From: Acidobacteriota bacterium
GTDB taxonomy: Bacteria > Acidobacteriota > Blastocatellia > Pyrinomonadales > Pyrinomonadaceae
Length of the DNA: 64,000 nt
Reading direction: 5' to 3'
NCBI GenBank assembly: GCA_019639175.1
Contig: JAHBSK010000003.1
Coordinates: 1 to 64,000, forward strand
Below are positions 40,416 through 49,410 of the stretch, in pieces (position 1 is the first letter of the stretch; each line of letters starts with the position of its first letter). Below the pieces are notes generated by a model that saw only the letters and a program-made list of their open reading frames with translations, was not told the origin of the DNA and searched no databases. A program made the position numbers and the translations under genes.

Positions 40416-42632
40416 ATGTTGCCGGAAAAACCCAAGTTAGCAGGCTTTGGCCCGTATGTCCTCGACCTCAGCGAGCGTATCTTGCGAAAGGGCGAACAGA
40501 TAGTCCCGCTTGCTCCAAAGGTTGCGGAAACGCTTTGCATACTGGTTGAAAATCACGGCCGTTTGATGACAAAGGATGAACTGATGAACCGGCTTTGGTC
40601 AGACTCTTTTGTAGAGGAACGAAATCTTGCCCAGAACATCTTTACCATCCGCAAAGCCCTTAATGAAAAGGAAGGAGGACAAAAATTCATCGAAACCGTG
40701 CCGCGGCGGGGCTATCGTTTCATTGCCGATGTATCCGCGGTAAAAATGAACGGCTCAGATGCGGCTGCTATTGATAATATTGCGGGCGGCGATGGCGATG
40801 TCTTCAAACCGGCCGCAGTTACAGTGCAGGCACCTCCGGTGAAAAAGAGATACGGCCTTCCGATCCTGGGAGCTTTGGTGCTTGCCGGAGCGCTTATTGT
40901 GGTGGGCCTCTACACATTCAGGGCGGGCCGCTCCGATCGGGCCGCAGTCCCCGGCGATGCATATTCCAACGGATCGCAGCTCAAACGGGTCACTGATACA
41001 GGCAAGTCATGGCTTCCGGCGATATCGCCCGATGGCGGACGGATCGCGTATGTATATCACAACGACAACAGCGACGGCATTCGCGTTCAGGATATGGCAA
41101 CGGGGGCCGTATCGGACATTGTGCCGCCGTCAAAGGCCGAGATCGGCCAGCCGGAATTCTCGCCTGACGGAGATCAGATATTTTATACTGCACGCGAGGG
41201 CGGCCTGGAGGCGACCGTATATCGCATCTCGCTTCACGGCGGCGACCCGAAGGCAGTCGCAAAAAACGCGCGAAGTGAGGTTTCAGTTTCGCCGGACGGC
41301 AATCACCTGGCTTTCATCCGGTTCAATCCGGAAGCAGACGGACTCGAACTTATCACTGCGGCAACTGACGGGTCAGACGAGCGCTCGATAGCCCGGCGGA
41401 AAGGCGACAAGCAATTCCGTGTTTGGGAAACGTCGCCTGCCTGGTCGCCGGACGGCAAAAAGATAATCGCGGCCGCTTTTGACCAGACATCTTCGGGCAG
41501 CGATCCTCAGCGGCGTAATTATCTGGTCGAGATAGACACCGCTTCGGGTGCAGAGACAGAGATAGTATCGCCCGGATTCTATACGATCGCCCAACCAATA
41601 TGGGATAAGAACGGAAATGCGATCTATGCGGTCGCTCAGGATTCATCTGTGTCTCCGCTTCAGATCTGGCGGATAGAACGGTCGTCCGGCAAGGCTTTGC
41701 GCGTAACGAATGATGTTACCAATTATGAACGATTATCGCTGTCGGCCGACGGGAAGAGCCTGGTGGCCGGTGTGCGTTCCACATTTTATAATATCTGGGT
41801 CCACGACCTTAAAGGAGAGTCTCCGCCGGCACAGTTGACGAGATCGGTCGCCTTGCGAAACGGCTTTTTCGGGATCATTTGGACACCGGATTCACGAGAG
41901 GTCATTTTTTCTCAAACTGACAACGTCGATGCCGGAAATCTGTGGGCTGTGAACGTCGAGACCGGGCAGGAAAGACAACTCACTTTTGAGGAAACAGCCT
42001 CGAACCGATGGCCGGCTGTCACACCAGACGGCCGCTTCGTTATCTATGCTTCGAATCGTTCAGGACAGTGGCATTTGTGGCGCATGGATCTTTACGACGG
42101 CTCAGTAACGCAGCTTACAAGCGGTGTCGGCGAATCGCACCCGCAGCTTTTGCCGGATGGAAAGCGTTTGATATACAGCTCGCCGGGAGATGTTCCCAAA
42201 TCGACATGGGCAATGAACATACCGGACGGAATACCGCAGAAGATACTCGACGATACCGGAGGGCCTGCTCATTTTTCACCGGATTCAACCATGCTCGCGA
42301 TAAACTATTTTGACCCGAATGAGAGATCCCGTTCGCCGTGGAAATTCGGGATAATGCCTGCCGACGGCGGAGCTTTGCCTCAGGAACTTCCTTTGAACTC
42401 TGAGAGATCGATCCTTCGCTGGCGAAATGACGGGAACGCGATCTATTTTATCGAGCCGGGACGAACGCATAACAATGTTTTTGTTTATGAACTGTCATCA
42501 AAGGCCTCTCGGCCGGTAACGTCATTTACCGAGATGAAGATAGTGAATATGGGCCTCTCGCCAAACGGCAGATACCTTGCTCTGGCCCGCGGAAATACCG
42601 CATCCGACATTATTAAAATATCGTTGCGTTAG
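40416..42632 (+). CDS. Winged-helix regulator fused to a TolB-like propeller
   Basis: 738 residues with a typical acidobacterial architecture. First an OmpR/CadC-type winged-helix DNA-binding domain (residues 10-108: FGPYVLDLSERILRKGEQIV, APKVAETLCILVENHGR, DELMNRLWSDSFVEERNL, FIETVPRRGYRFIAD), then a linker, one membrane segment (about 148-168), and a periplasmic beta-propeller of PD40/TolB repeats (SWLPAISPDGGRIAYV, QPEFSPDGDQIFY, PAWSPDGKKIIAA, HFSPDSTMLAI). By analogy with CadC/ToxR it may sense an external signal and regulate from the membrane. The start codon is the first ATG in frame; no strong Shine-Dalgarno. Confidence 0.85.
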   Translation: MLPEKPKLAGFGPYVLDLSERILRKGEQIVPLAPKVAETLCILVENHGRLMTKDELMNRLWSDSFVEERNLAQNIFTIRKALNEKEGGQKFIETVPRRGYRFIADVSAVKMNGSDAAAIDNIAGGDGDVFKPAAVTVQAPPVKKRYGLPILGALVLAGALIVVGLYTFRAGRSDRAAVPGDAYSNGSQLKRVTDTGKSWLPAISPDGGRIAYVYHNDNSDGIRVQDMATGAVSDIVPPSKAEIGQPEFSPDGDQIFYTAREGGLEATVYRISLHGGDPKAVAKNARSEVSVSPDGNHLAFIRFNPEADGLELITAATDGSDERSIARRKGDKQFRVWETSPAWSPDGKKIIAAAFDQTSSGSDPQRRNYLVEIDTASGAETEIVSPGFYTIAQPIWDKNGNAIYAVAQDSSVSPLQIWRIERSSGKALRVTNDVTNYERLSLSADGKSLVAGVRSTFYNIWVHDLKGESPPAQLTRSVALRNGFFGIIWTPDSREVIFSQTDNVDAGNLWAVNVETGQERQLTFEETASNRWPAVTPDGRFVIYASNRSGQWHLWRMDLYDGSVTQLTSGVGESHPQLLPDGKRLIYSSPGDVPKSTWAMNIPDGIPQKILDDTGGPAHFSPDSTMLAINYFDPNERSRSPWKFGIMPADGGALPQELPLNSERSILRWRNDGNAIYFIEPGRTHNNVFVYELSSKASRPVTSFTEMKIVNMGLSPNGRYLALARGNTASDIIKISLR

Positions 42633-42667
42633 TATTCAGAAACAAATAAACTACCCGGAAAAATATT

Positions 42668-43345
42668 ATGTCCGATAATAAGGAAAAGGCCCGCGAACGG
42701 GCGCGTGAAGTGGCAGCGAGGTTTGCCGAAGACGATGATGCCTTTGGCTGGTTTGACGCGCTTTATAAAGAGGCGGCCGGCAACAATGAGATGATACCGT
42801 GGGCGGACCTTGAACCGAACAAGTATTTCAAAGTTTGGGCTGATGACACAGAGCTGAAAGGCGATGGCAAAACGGCATTGGTCGTCGGCTGCGGACTCGG
42901 CGACGACGCCATATTTTTGCATGATCTTGGATTTAAGGTCACGGCGTTCGATATTGCGCCGACCGCCATCGAATGGGCAAAAAAATTAAGCGGCGACCGG
43001 ACGATAGATTATTCAGTTGCCGATCTTTTCAAACCCGATCCGCAATGGCTTGGGGCGTTCGACCTTGTGCTGGAGGTCTATACCATCCAGCCGCTGCCGT
43101 TGGAAATGCGGAACGAGGTTATGGATGCCATTGCCGCTTTTGTAAAAGACAACGGTGAACTTGTCATCGTTACCAGAGGCCGCGAGGACGACGAGGAACC
43201 GCTCGAACTTCCCTGGCCTGTATCGCGCAAAGAGCTTTCCCGTTTTGAAACGCACGGTTTCAAGCAAACCTTTTTTGATGTCATGCCCGGAAGCGTAGAA
43301 GACCTGCCGATACCGCGTTTTGTGGCCGTGTATAAAAAGGCATAA
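42668..43345 (+). CDS. SAM-dependent methyltransferase (class I, TPMT-like)
   Basis: 225 residues. SAM-binding motif I is ALVVGCGLGDDAIFLHDLG, then VTAFDIAPTAIEWAKKL (acidic ribose-binding residue) and DLVLEVYTIQPLP as motif IV. The acidic and Trp-rich N terminus (DDDAFGWFDALYKEAAG) resembles thiopurine-methyltransferase-like proteins. Substrate unknown. It follows the propeller regulator after 35 bases on the same strand, and a terminator lies directly behind it. Confidence 0.83.
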   Translation: MSDNKEKARERAREVAARFAEDDDAFGWFDALYKEAAGNNEMIPWADLEPNKYFKVWADDTELKGDGKTALVVGCGLGDDAIFLHDLGFKVTAFDIAPTAIEWAKKLSGDRTIDYSVADLFKPDPQWLGAFDLVLEVYTIQPLPLEMRNEVMDAIAAFVKDNGELVIVTRGREDDEEPLELPWPVSRKELSRFETHGFKQTFFDVMPGSVEDLPIPRFVAVYKKA

Positions 43346-43352
43346 AGGAAAA

Positions 43353-43396
43353 CGGCCGCTGCGCCAATATCCCGTTGACGCAGCCGCCGCTTTTTT
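43353..43396 (+). terminator. Bidirectional terminator between the methyltransferase and ric
   Basis: A GC-rich imperfect stem CGGCCGCTGCG / CGCAGCCGCCG is followed by TTTTTT on the plus strand; on the minus strand it is followed by TTTTCC. It can end both convergent transcripts. Confidence 0.75.
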
Positions 43397-43453
43397 CAGA
43401 GAGGAAATTCCTGAAAGATCAGCCAATGCAAATATTTGCCGCTTTGTGCGGCC

Positions 43454-44224
43454 TCAGTGTCCGGTGTGGCAGCAGAGGCTGGAATTTGCCTCCAACGAGT
43501 CGCCGAAGACCTTTGCTTCCAGCTCAAGAGCCTGTTCAAAAAGCACGTTATTCTCAAGATGAACATGGCGATGAAGGTCCCTCTCCAGATCCTGCAGGCC
43601 CGCATACAGCGCCCTAAAGCTGGGACAGGCATCTTCCGGAAACAGGAACTCGTTCGTCACTTCGTGCATTTGCCGAAACTCTTCGGCGGCCGTCTCGTGT
43701 TCGGCCATCATCGTGCGGATAGGATTATTCACGGTCCCGAACGGCGGAGCGAACGCCGGATATGCACCGCTTGCTGCCAGGGCCATTTGCTTGATGAAAG
43801 GAAAGAGCATCATCTCTTCTTTCTGCATATGCATCAGCATATCGTTTGCCATTTTTGTGTATATCTCGCGGAGCCTGTACAGTTCCTGATGCTGTTGGCC
43901 GTGCTTGCCGCACACCTTGTCCATCAGGCCGTTCAGCCTGCCGATCTCGGACTTGGTAAATTCATGGTGGGTTGTGACGATATGGTCTATCAACTGCGAG
44001 GGCGGCAGATGCTCAGGAAATATCTGGCCCGGTTCCGCCTGTGTAAGCACGGCGTCCAGACGTGTTTTCAGCATTTGCGGGTCTATCCCGATGTTCTGAC
44101 AAACGTCATCAAGGCCGCGGCGCCCGCCGCAGCAATAGTCTATCTTGAATTCCTCAAAAACGCGCGTGGTCTGTGGATACGCCAGGGCTATATCACGTAC
44201 GGTACTGTTTGAAAAATCATGCAT
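43454..44224 (-). CDS. ric: Iron-sulfur cluster repair di-iron protein (Ric/YtfE/ScdA)
   Basis: 256 residues. An N-terminal DUF542-like domain with DYCCGGRR (Cys31, Cys32) is followed by a hemerythrin-like domain with spaced histidines and glutamates: DHIVTTHHEF, CGKHGQQHQELY, HMQKEEMMLFPF, MAEHETAAEEF and HRHVHLENNVLF. Ric repairs Fe-S clusters damaged by nitric oxide or peroxide and can release or reduce NO. It is divergent from a hemerythrin gene and a Crp/Fnr regulator, with a CRP-like palindrome in between, a typical nitrosative-stress layout. Confidence 0.9.
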   Translation of the reverse strand: MHDFSNSTVRDIALAYPQTTRVFEEFKIDYCCGGRRGLDDVCQNIGIDPQMLKTRLDAVLTQAEPGQIFPEHLPPSQLIDHIVTTHHEFTKSEIGRLNGLMDKVCGKHGQQHQELYRLREIYTKMANDMLMHMQKEEMMLFPFIKQMALAASGAYPAFAPPFGTVNNPIRTMMAEHETAAEEFRQMHEVTNEFLFPEDACPSFRALYAGLQDLERDLHRHVHLENNVLFEQALELEAKVFGDSLEANSSLCCHTGH

Positions 44225-44282
44225 AATACAAAGCCTCCATTGGATATGTCATCAAAGTTAATACATCCGCATTTCCGCTTGC

Positions 44283-44298
44283 TGTGACATAAGTCACC
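44283..44298. promoter_or_regulatory. CRP/FNR-family binding site candidate
   Basis: TGTGACATAAGTCACC fits TGTGA-N6-TCACA at 9 of 10 positions and contains the palindrome GTGAC/GTCAC. It lies in the 167-base divergent region, 59 bases from the ric start and 94 from the hemerythrin start. The Crp/Fnr gene at 44981 is the obvious candidate regulator. Confidence 0.6.
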
Positions 44299-44391
44299 CG
44301 CTCAGAAAAATTTCCCGCGTTATAGTACAGATGACGGCTATTCTCACGGCAGCTTGAATGCGGTCTCCAAAAGGCCGAAAATGGGTTCGTA

Positions 44392-44925
44392 ATGAAATGG
44401 GAAGCGCAATCACCGCCTGACCTTTTGCTGACGGCGGATCACGCGGAACTCGACGGCCTGCTGGCGGATGCATTTGAAGCCCTTAAGAGCGGCAATGGAG
44501 AGCAGGCATTTGCTAGTGTCGATCTTTTTTGGGCGCGGCTGGCAATGCATATCAGGGCGGAGCATTTGCATCTTTTCCCGGCGATAGAAGCATTGCCTTT
44601 TGCAGCGGCGGACAAGGCCAAGACCGACACCATGCTGAACGAACTGCGAAGTGACCATAACTTTTTTATGAGGGAACTGGTTGCTGCGATCAAACTGCTT
44701 CGCGATGAAACAGGCGGCACGGCCGCCCTGACGGCAACGGCTGAGGGTCTGCGGCAGGTAAAAGATCGGCTTGCCTTGCATAATGAGATCGAGGAAACGC
44801 GGGTCTATCCGCTTGTCTATTTGCGATTGCCGCCGGACGAGGCGGCCGCACTTCATTCAAAAATGGAATTTGAGATCACAAATATGCCGCCGCGTTTCGC
44901 GGACAGTACCGAAACGGGGCTTTGA
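44392..44925 (+). CDS. Hemerythrin HHE domain protein
   Basis: 177 residues, all-helical. Iron-ligand-like residues occur as LLTADHAELDGLL, HIRAEHLHLFPAIEAL, RSDHNFFMRELV and LHNEIEETRVYPLVY, matching the HHE pattern of non-heme di-iron binding. Likely role: oxygen or NO binding alongside Ric. First gene of a plus-strand pair with the Crp/Fnr regulator (55-base gap). Confidence 0.85.
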   Translation: MKWEAQSPPDLLLTADHAELDGLLADAFEALKSGNGEQAFASVDLFWARLAMHIRAEHLHLFPAIEALPFAAADKAKTDTMLNELRSDHNFFMRELVAAIKLLRDETGGTAALTATAEGLRQVKDRLALHNEIEETRVYPLVYLRLPPDEAAALHSKMEFEITNMPPRFADSTETGL

Positions 44926-44980
44926 CCAAAAGCCTTTCGTCGCAGCCTTGAACGCCGCGTAGAAAGAACAGGAAAATGAT

Positions 44981-45697
44981 GTGCTTTTGAATAAAAAAGA
45001 GATATTCAAAAAAACGGAGCTGCTCAAAAGCCTGGATGATGATGCCCTCGATTTTCTTTCGGCACACGCCCTGGAAAAAAAGCTTGGGCGAAACGAGGTC
45101 CTGTTCCTCGCCGGTGACAAGGCCGACGGGTTGTATGTCATCGCCGAAGGTTCCGTTCGTGCCTTTCGCACGGGCATGGACGGCCGCGAACAGGTCATCC
45201 ACGTCGAACACGCCGTGACCACAATCGCCGAACCGCCTGTTTTTGATGACGGCAATTACCCTTCGACCGTGGCGGCGGAAACGAACGCCCGCGTGCTGTT
45301 CCTGCCAAAAGCCGCTGTCATAGACGCCTGTCTGGCACATCCGGTTCTAGCCCTTGCCGGGGCAAGGCTGCTGGCAAAAAGGCTGCGCCGCTGTGCCGAA
45401 CTGGTCGAATCTCTGAGCCTTCGCGAGGTCGGCCAGCGGCTTGCCCAACAGCTTTTGAAAGAGGCCCGAAGCATAGGCAAAACGACCGCCGACGGCATCC
45501 AATTTACCCAGCCGCTGACGCATAATCAGCTTGCTGCTCGAATCGGGACCGTGCGCGAGGTGGTCACACGCGTTATGTATCGCCTGCAGCAGCAGGAGCT
45601 TGTAAAGATCGATGGAAAAACGGTAAAGATACCCGACCTTGAAGCTCTGGCAAGTTATGCCGAAACGGAGATACCGCCGTCAAATGACAACAAATGA
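44981..45697 (+). CDS. Crp/Fnr family transcriptional regulator
   Basis: 238 residues from a GTG at 44981 with AGGA upstream. N-terminal cyclic-nucleotide-binding fold (LGRNEVLFLAGDKADGLYVIAEGSVRAF), long dimer helix (LAKRLRRCAELVESLSLREVGQRLAQ), C-terminal helix-turn-helix (LTHNQLAARIGTVREVVTRVMYRLQQQELVKI). There are no N-terminal cysteines for an Fe-S cluster, so it is not a true FNR; a Dnr/NnrR-like NO sensor is plausible given the neighbours. The HTH sequence is compatible with the site at 44283-44298. Confidence 0.88.
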   Translation: MLLNKKEIFKKTELLKSLDDDALDFLSAHALEKKLGRNEVLFLAGDKADGLYVIAEGSVRAFRTGMDGREQVIHVEHAVTTIAEPPVFDDGNYPSTVAAETNARVLFLPKAAVIDACLAHPVLALAGARLLAKRLRRCAELVESLSLREVGQRLAQQLLKEARSIGKTTADGIQFTQPLTHNQLAARIGTVREVVTRVMYRLQQQELVKIDGKTVKIPDLEALASYAETEIPPSNDNK

Positions 45698-45784
45698 CCG
45701 TTGGCGAACAGGCCGGCCGGGAATACAAAAACGCGGGCATCGCTTTTTGAAAAGGGCCTCTGAAAGTGAAATAATCATTCTACA

Positions 45785-47191
45785 ATGTCAGAAGCAAAAG
45801 AACAGAGAACAGCGGTACGAGCAGAGACCGATTCGATGGGCGAAATTGAAGTTCCGTCGGACGTTTATTGGGGAGCGCAGACACAGCGTTCGTTGAAGCA
45901 TTTCAACATCGGGTTCGATGTGATGCCGCGTGAGGTCATACGCGCGTTAGGCGTTTTGAAAAAAGCAGCCGCGATAGTGAATTGTGATCTTGGAAAACTG
46001 CCGCCGGAAAAGCGCGATCTGATCATTAAAGCGGCAGATGAGGTGATCGAGGGCAAATTGGACGCGCATTTTCCGCTCCGCGTTTGGCAGACGGGTTCGG
46101 GAACGCAGACGAACATGAACGCCAACGAGGTCATATCGAACCGCGCCATCGAGATGGCAGGCGGTGAAATGGGCAGCAAAACGCCGATCCACCCGAACGA
46201 TGATGTCAATAAATCGCAATCGTCGAACGACACTTTCCCGACGGCTATGTACATTGCCGCCGCCGAACGCCTGACCGCGCTCATTCCCGAAGTAAAAAAG
46301 ATAAGTGACGCGATAAAGGCAAAGGCGAATGAATTTGAAGGCGTGGTAAAGATCGGGCGAACGCATTTGCAGGACGCTACGCCTGTTACGGTCAGCCAGG
46401 AATTCAACGGCTGGGCCAACCTGATCGACCGCGACGTTGAACGGCTGGAAATGGTCTTGCCGGGTTTGCTTGACCTTGCCATCGGCGGAACAGCGGTCGG
46501 AACGGGGCTGAACTCGCACCCCGAATTTGCCGACCGTGCGGCGGCAAAGATCGCCGAAATAACAGGCCTGCCGTTCAAGGCCCATCCCGATAAATTCGCT
46601 GCACTTTCGGCGCATGATGAGGTCGTCTTTGCTTCAGGCGCGCTGAAAACACTGGCAGCTTCGCTGATGAAGATCGCCAACGACATTCGCTGGCTGGCTT
46701 CGGGGCCGCGTTGCGGTTTGGGCGAAATTTCGCTTCCTGAGAATGAACCCGGCTCATCGATCATGCCCGGCAAGGTCAACCCGACGCAAAGCGAAGCAAT
46801 GACAATGGTCGCCGTGCAGGTTTTCGGCAACGACGCGGCAATAGGCTTTGCCGGTTCACAGGGAAATTTTGAGCTGAATGTTTTCAAACCGGTGATGATC
46901 CACAATTTCCTGCACTCCGTTCGCCTGATCCACGACGCGGCCCACGGTTTTGTCGATTACTGCATTGCGGGAATCGAACTCAACCGCGAACAGATAGATG
47001 AATACCTTAACGATTCGCTGATGCTCGTAACCGCTTTAAACCAGCACATCGGTTACGACAACGCCGCCAAAATAGCCAAGAACGCACACAAAAAAGGAAT
47101 TTCGCTAAAGGAATCCGCCATCGAACTCGGCCTGCTGACAGCCGAGCAATTTGACGAATGGGTCAACGCGGAAGATATGACACATCCGTAA
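45785..47191 (+). CDS. fumC: Class II fumarate hydratase
   Basis: 468 residues. Interconverts fumarate and malate in the TCA cycle, homotetrameric and iron-free. Conserved regions present: [33 protein letters not shown] (catalytic His region), [12 protein letters not shown] and the signature [13 protein letters not shown]. Length and start (MSEAKEQ, short extra N-terminal arm) are normal. It stands between the NO-stress genes and the T6SS region and is probably its own transcript. Confidence 0.94.
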   Translation: MSEAKEQRTAVRAETDSMGEIEVPSDVYWGAQTQRSLKHFNIGFDVMPREVIRALGVLKKAAAIVNCDLGKLPPEKRDLIIKAADEVIEGKLDAHFPLRVWQTGSGTQTNMNANEVISNRAIEMAGGEMGSKTPIHPNDDVNKSQSSNDTFPTAMYIAAAERLTALIPEVKKISDAIKAKANEFEGVVKIGRTHLQDATPVTVSQEFNGWANLIDRDVERLEMVLPGLLDLAIGGTAVGTGLNSHPEFADRAAAKIAEITGLPFKAHPDKFAALSAHDEVVFASGALKTLAASLMKIANDIRWLASGPRCGLGEISLPENEPGSSIMPGKVNPTQSEAMTMVAVQVFGNDAAIGFAGSQGNFELNVFKPVMIHNFLHSVRLIHDAAHGFVDYCIAGIELNREQIDEYLNDSLMLVTALNQHIGYDNAAKIAKNAHKKGISLKESAIELGLLTAEQFDEWVNAEDMTHP

Positions 47192-47204
47192 GGCGCGGTG
47201 AGTG

Positions 47205-47936
47205 TTACATCACGGTCTCGATCTCATCAAATCCCGGACGCACGAATTCGTAGGCGTTCGGGAATTTTTCTTCCATGAGAGGTTTTATCTCTTCGAGCAG
47301 GCTCAGCCACGGCTGTATTTGTGCGGCATCGCCGACCTCGCTCAGATATTTCCACGCGTTGATCGAGCGGTCTATTGAGATCAGCGTATTTTTTGCGGTG
47401 CCGTTCGCGTGGCTTTGCGTGTCGGCAAGAGCTTCGGGGTCTTCATAGCCATCCCAATCCAGCAATGCACGATAGCTGCTGTGTATCTGAACAGCGACCA
47501 TGAAGTGGAACCACTGTACAACACGAAACATCTCAACGGCCATCGGGTCGTCTGACTGCGGCAGCCATTCATCGACGCGGTCGAGAAACTTCGTTACTCC
47601 AAGGGCATATCGTTTGCCGAGTTCGACAGCCGGTTTGGATTCGACCCAGTTATCTGCTCTCGCAATATCTTCGTCTATCTCGGGGTCGTTCATCGCCTCA
47701 TCAAGGTCGATGCCCATTTCTTCGGCTTTTTCAATTAGCATCCGTTTGGCATCGGCAAATGCCGCACCGACAACATTGAGCGCGTCCCTCATCGGATCAT
47801 CGGAATCTTCGTCGATGGCGTATTCCTGCTCCATCTGGTACGTCATGCACCGCGCGGTAAACGCGCAACGCTCACACCAGCGGTCGCAGTAGTTGTAGAT
47901 ACCGGAAATATTTTCTTCGTTATCTTCGAACGTCAT
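47205..47936 (-). CDS. Hypothetical protein with a four-cysteine N-terminal motif
   Basis: From the ATG at 47936 (MTFEDNEEN; frame opens at 47987) about 243 residues. Near the N terminus, CDRWCERCAFTARCMTYQ has cysteines spaced x3-x2-x5, suggesting zinc or an Fe-S cluster. The rest is helical (DSDDPMRDALNVVGAAFADAKRMLIEKAEEMGIDLDEAMNDP and VEMFRVVQWFHFMVAVQIHSSYRALL). The family is not recognised. It lies directly behind the T6SS cluster and convergent with fumC (13-base gap). Confidence 0.7.
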   Translation of the reverse strand: MTFEDNEENISGIYNYCDRWCERCAFTARCMTYQMEQEYAIDEDSDDPMRDALNVVGAAFADAKRMLIEKAEEMGIDLDEAMNDPEIDEDIARADNWVESKPAVELGKRYALGVTKFLDRVDEWLPQSDDPMAVEMFRVVQWFHFMVAVQIHSSYRALLDWDGYEDPEALADTQSHANGTAKNTLISIDRSINAWKYLSEVGDAAQIQPWLSLLEEIKPLMEEKFPNAYEFVRPGFDEIETVM

Positions 47937-48003
47937 AAACAAATGATACGGCCCGCCGTCAGACGGCCCGTATCCATAAAAACACAAAATCGTTTTTTTG
48001 TCT

Positions 48004-48348
48004 CTAACCGCCGATCAATACTTTACGCATCGCCATCAGTTTGGGGTCGCCCAAGAACACCCCGCAGCCGGCAACATCGCCGGACGGTGTCCAACGGGCC
48101 GCAGGCCGAAAATCTATCATGACCGTCGTTGATCCTTTCACGATCGGTGTGCCGAAAGGCGGTGTCGGAACCGGAGGATGAACGATGCCGCCCGTTATTA
48201 CACCCGTACATGCGGCTATGTCACCCATACGTGCAGCGGGCATGAATTCGATCATCACCATTGACGGGCTTGGCATCGGAGCGATAACGCCGGAAGGCAC
48301 AAGCATATCGTGTGTGATCGGGTCGGCTAGTCTTGCTGCTGGAAACAT
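48004..48348 (-). CDS. PAAR-domain T6SS spike-tip protein
   Basis: 114 residues, a bare PAAR protein without fused effector. PAAR motifs are seen as PAARLADPITHD, PAARMGDIAACTG and RPAARWTPSGDVAG. It folds into a cone that sharpens the VgrG tip and can bridge cargo. AGGAG lies eight bases before the ATG. Last gene of the cluster in transcription order. Confidence 0.85.
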   Translation of the reverse strand: MFPAARLADPITHDMLVPSGVIAPMPSPSMVMIEFMPAARMGDIAACTGVITGGIVHPPVPTPPFGTPIVKGSTTVMIDFRPAARWTPSGDVAGCGVFLGDPKLMAMRKVLIGG

Positions 48349-48418
48349 TGGTATTTACTCCTTTCTTCTACTTTTTCGGCTTACATTAACGAACGGCGTT
48401 CGGTGGCAATGCCCGTCT

Positions 48419-49321
48419 TCAGGCCGCTGCCTCATCCTCCGGCGGTATGTTCCCAAATTTCAGGAACGGCGGCGGCGCTCCGCGATATACAACACCCAGA
48501 TTTTCCACACAGAACCGTTCGGCCGCGCGGTAATCCTCATCGCTGTGAATATTATTCCGGTACAGTTCGGGATATTCCGGAAAGTTATACATCAGAGCGT
48601 CCAGAACATTGAGCCTGACAGATTGGACGCTGCGGCCCGGCATGTGTCCCGGAATGTCTATCAGCCACGGCGAGCGAAGCTGTTCGCCGATAAAGCGAAG
48701 GCTCAGTTCGGTTCCCATCAGAGCGAGCGCCCCGAGAGCGACAGCGAGCGTCTGGCCGTCATTTGCCTCGGCCGCAGCGTCAAGAAACTTTTTCTCTTCT
48801 TCTTTGTCCCCAAGGGCGCCTCTGGCTATATGGGCAGCCTCAAGGTCTTCCCATTGCGGAAGTTTTATCAGCCGTTCTATGAGTTCGACCGATCTCATCG
48901 CTTTTGCCTTTGCGACCAGCATGAACGCTTCGCCTGTCGGTTCCAGAGCGAGAGCGTTGGTAAACTCTTCGTCAAAACGCGCAAGATCGGCACGAGTGCA
49001 TAGTTTTCGCAATGCTTCCATAGCCGCTTCTCGGCCCAGATCGGGTTTGGCAAGCCCCGGCCCGACCAATATCTCAATGATCCGCGGATAGCGAAGCACT
49101 TCAGCACCGCGCGGCGTCAGCGGATCGGTGCTGATCCCCATTTCGACCAACAGGTAAACTATGTTCTCGCGGGTGTTTCCGTCCTCTTCGCCGAGAGCCT
49201 TCCCCAGCACGCTCAGCGCCTCAGGGTCGGGCTGGCCCGCGGCATACACTCCCTTTGCGGGAGCCTGAAAATCCTCTCCCTGTTTGAACGCGGCAATATA
49301 ATCAAGTGCGGCTTGTGACAT
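48419..49321 (-). CDS. Helical-repeat (HEAT-like) protein, T6SS-associated
   Basis: About 300 residues from the ATG at 49321 (frame opens at 49354). It consists of helix pairs (NTRENIVYLLVEMGIS, GREAAMEALRKLCTRADLARFDEEF, SVELIERLIKLPQWEDLEAAHIARGAL, RSVQSVRLNVLDALMYNF) consistent with HEAT-like repeats. No signal peptide. It sits between the effector candidate and PAAR. Such proteins in this place can be cargo, chaperones or immunity proteins; here an immunity or adaptor role is only inferred from position. Confidence 0.65.
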   Translation of the reverse strand: MSQAALDYIAAFKQGEDFQAPAKGVYAAGQPDPEALSVLGKALGEEDGNTRENIVYLLVEMGISTDPLTPRGAEVLRYPRIIEILVGPGLAKPDLGREAAMEALRKLCTRADLARFDEEFTNALALEPTGEAFMLVAKAKAMRSVELIERLIKLPQWEDLEAAHIARGALGDKEEEKKFLDAAAEANDGQTLAVALGALALMGTELSLRFIGEQLRSPWLIDIPGHMPGRSVQSVRLNVLDALMYNFPEYPELYRNNIHSDEDYRAAERFCVENLGVVYRGAPPPFLKFGNIPPEDEAAA

Positions 49322-49410
49322 TTTTTTCTTCTTCTCCGTCCCGTTCGCGACCAAAAGGCCGATGATCCGGGAACGCCATACGGCTCGTCAGATCACGGCC
49401 CTCACAACGC

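Noticed and set aside
43436..44212. Long plus-strand frame opposite ric
   Set aside because: ric has clear family motifs on the minus strand; the opposite frame is a by-product of its codon use.
45865..46905. Long minus-strand frame opposite fumC
   Set aside because: fumC is unambiguous; the opposite frame has no family features.
49380..49396. CGTCAGATCACGGCC as a sixth lpdA-end repeat
   Set aside because: Only about 11 bases match, the rest of the core is missing, and it lies in the T6SS cluster; chance is likely.
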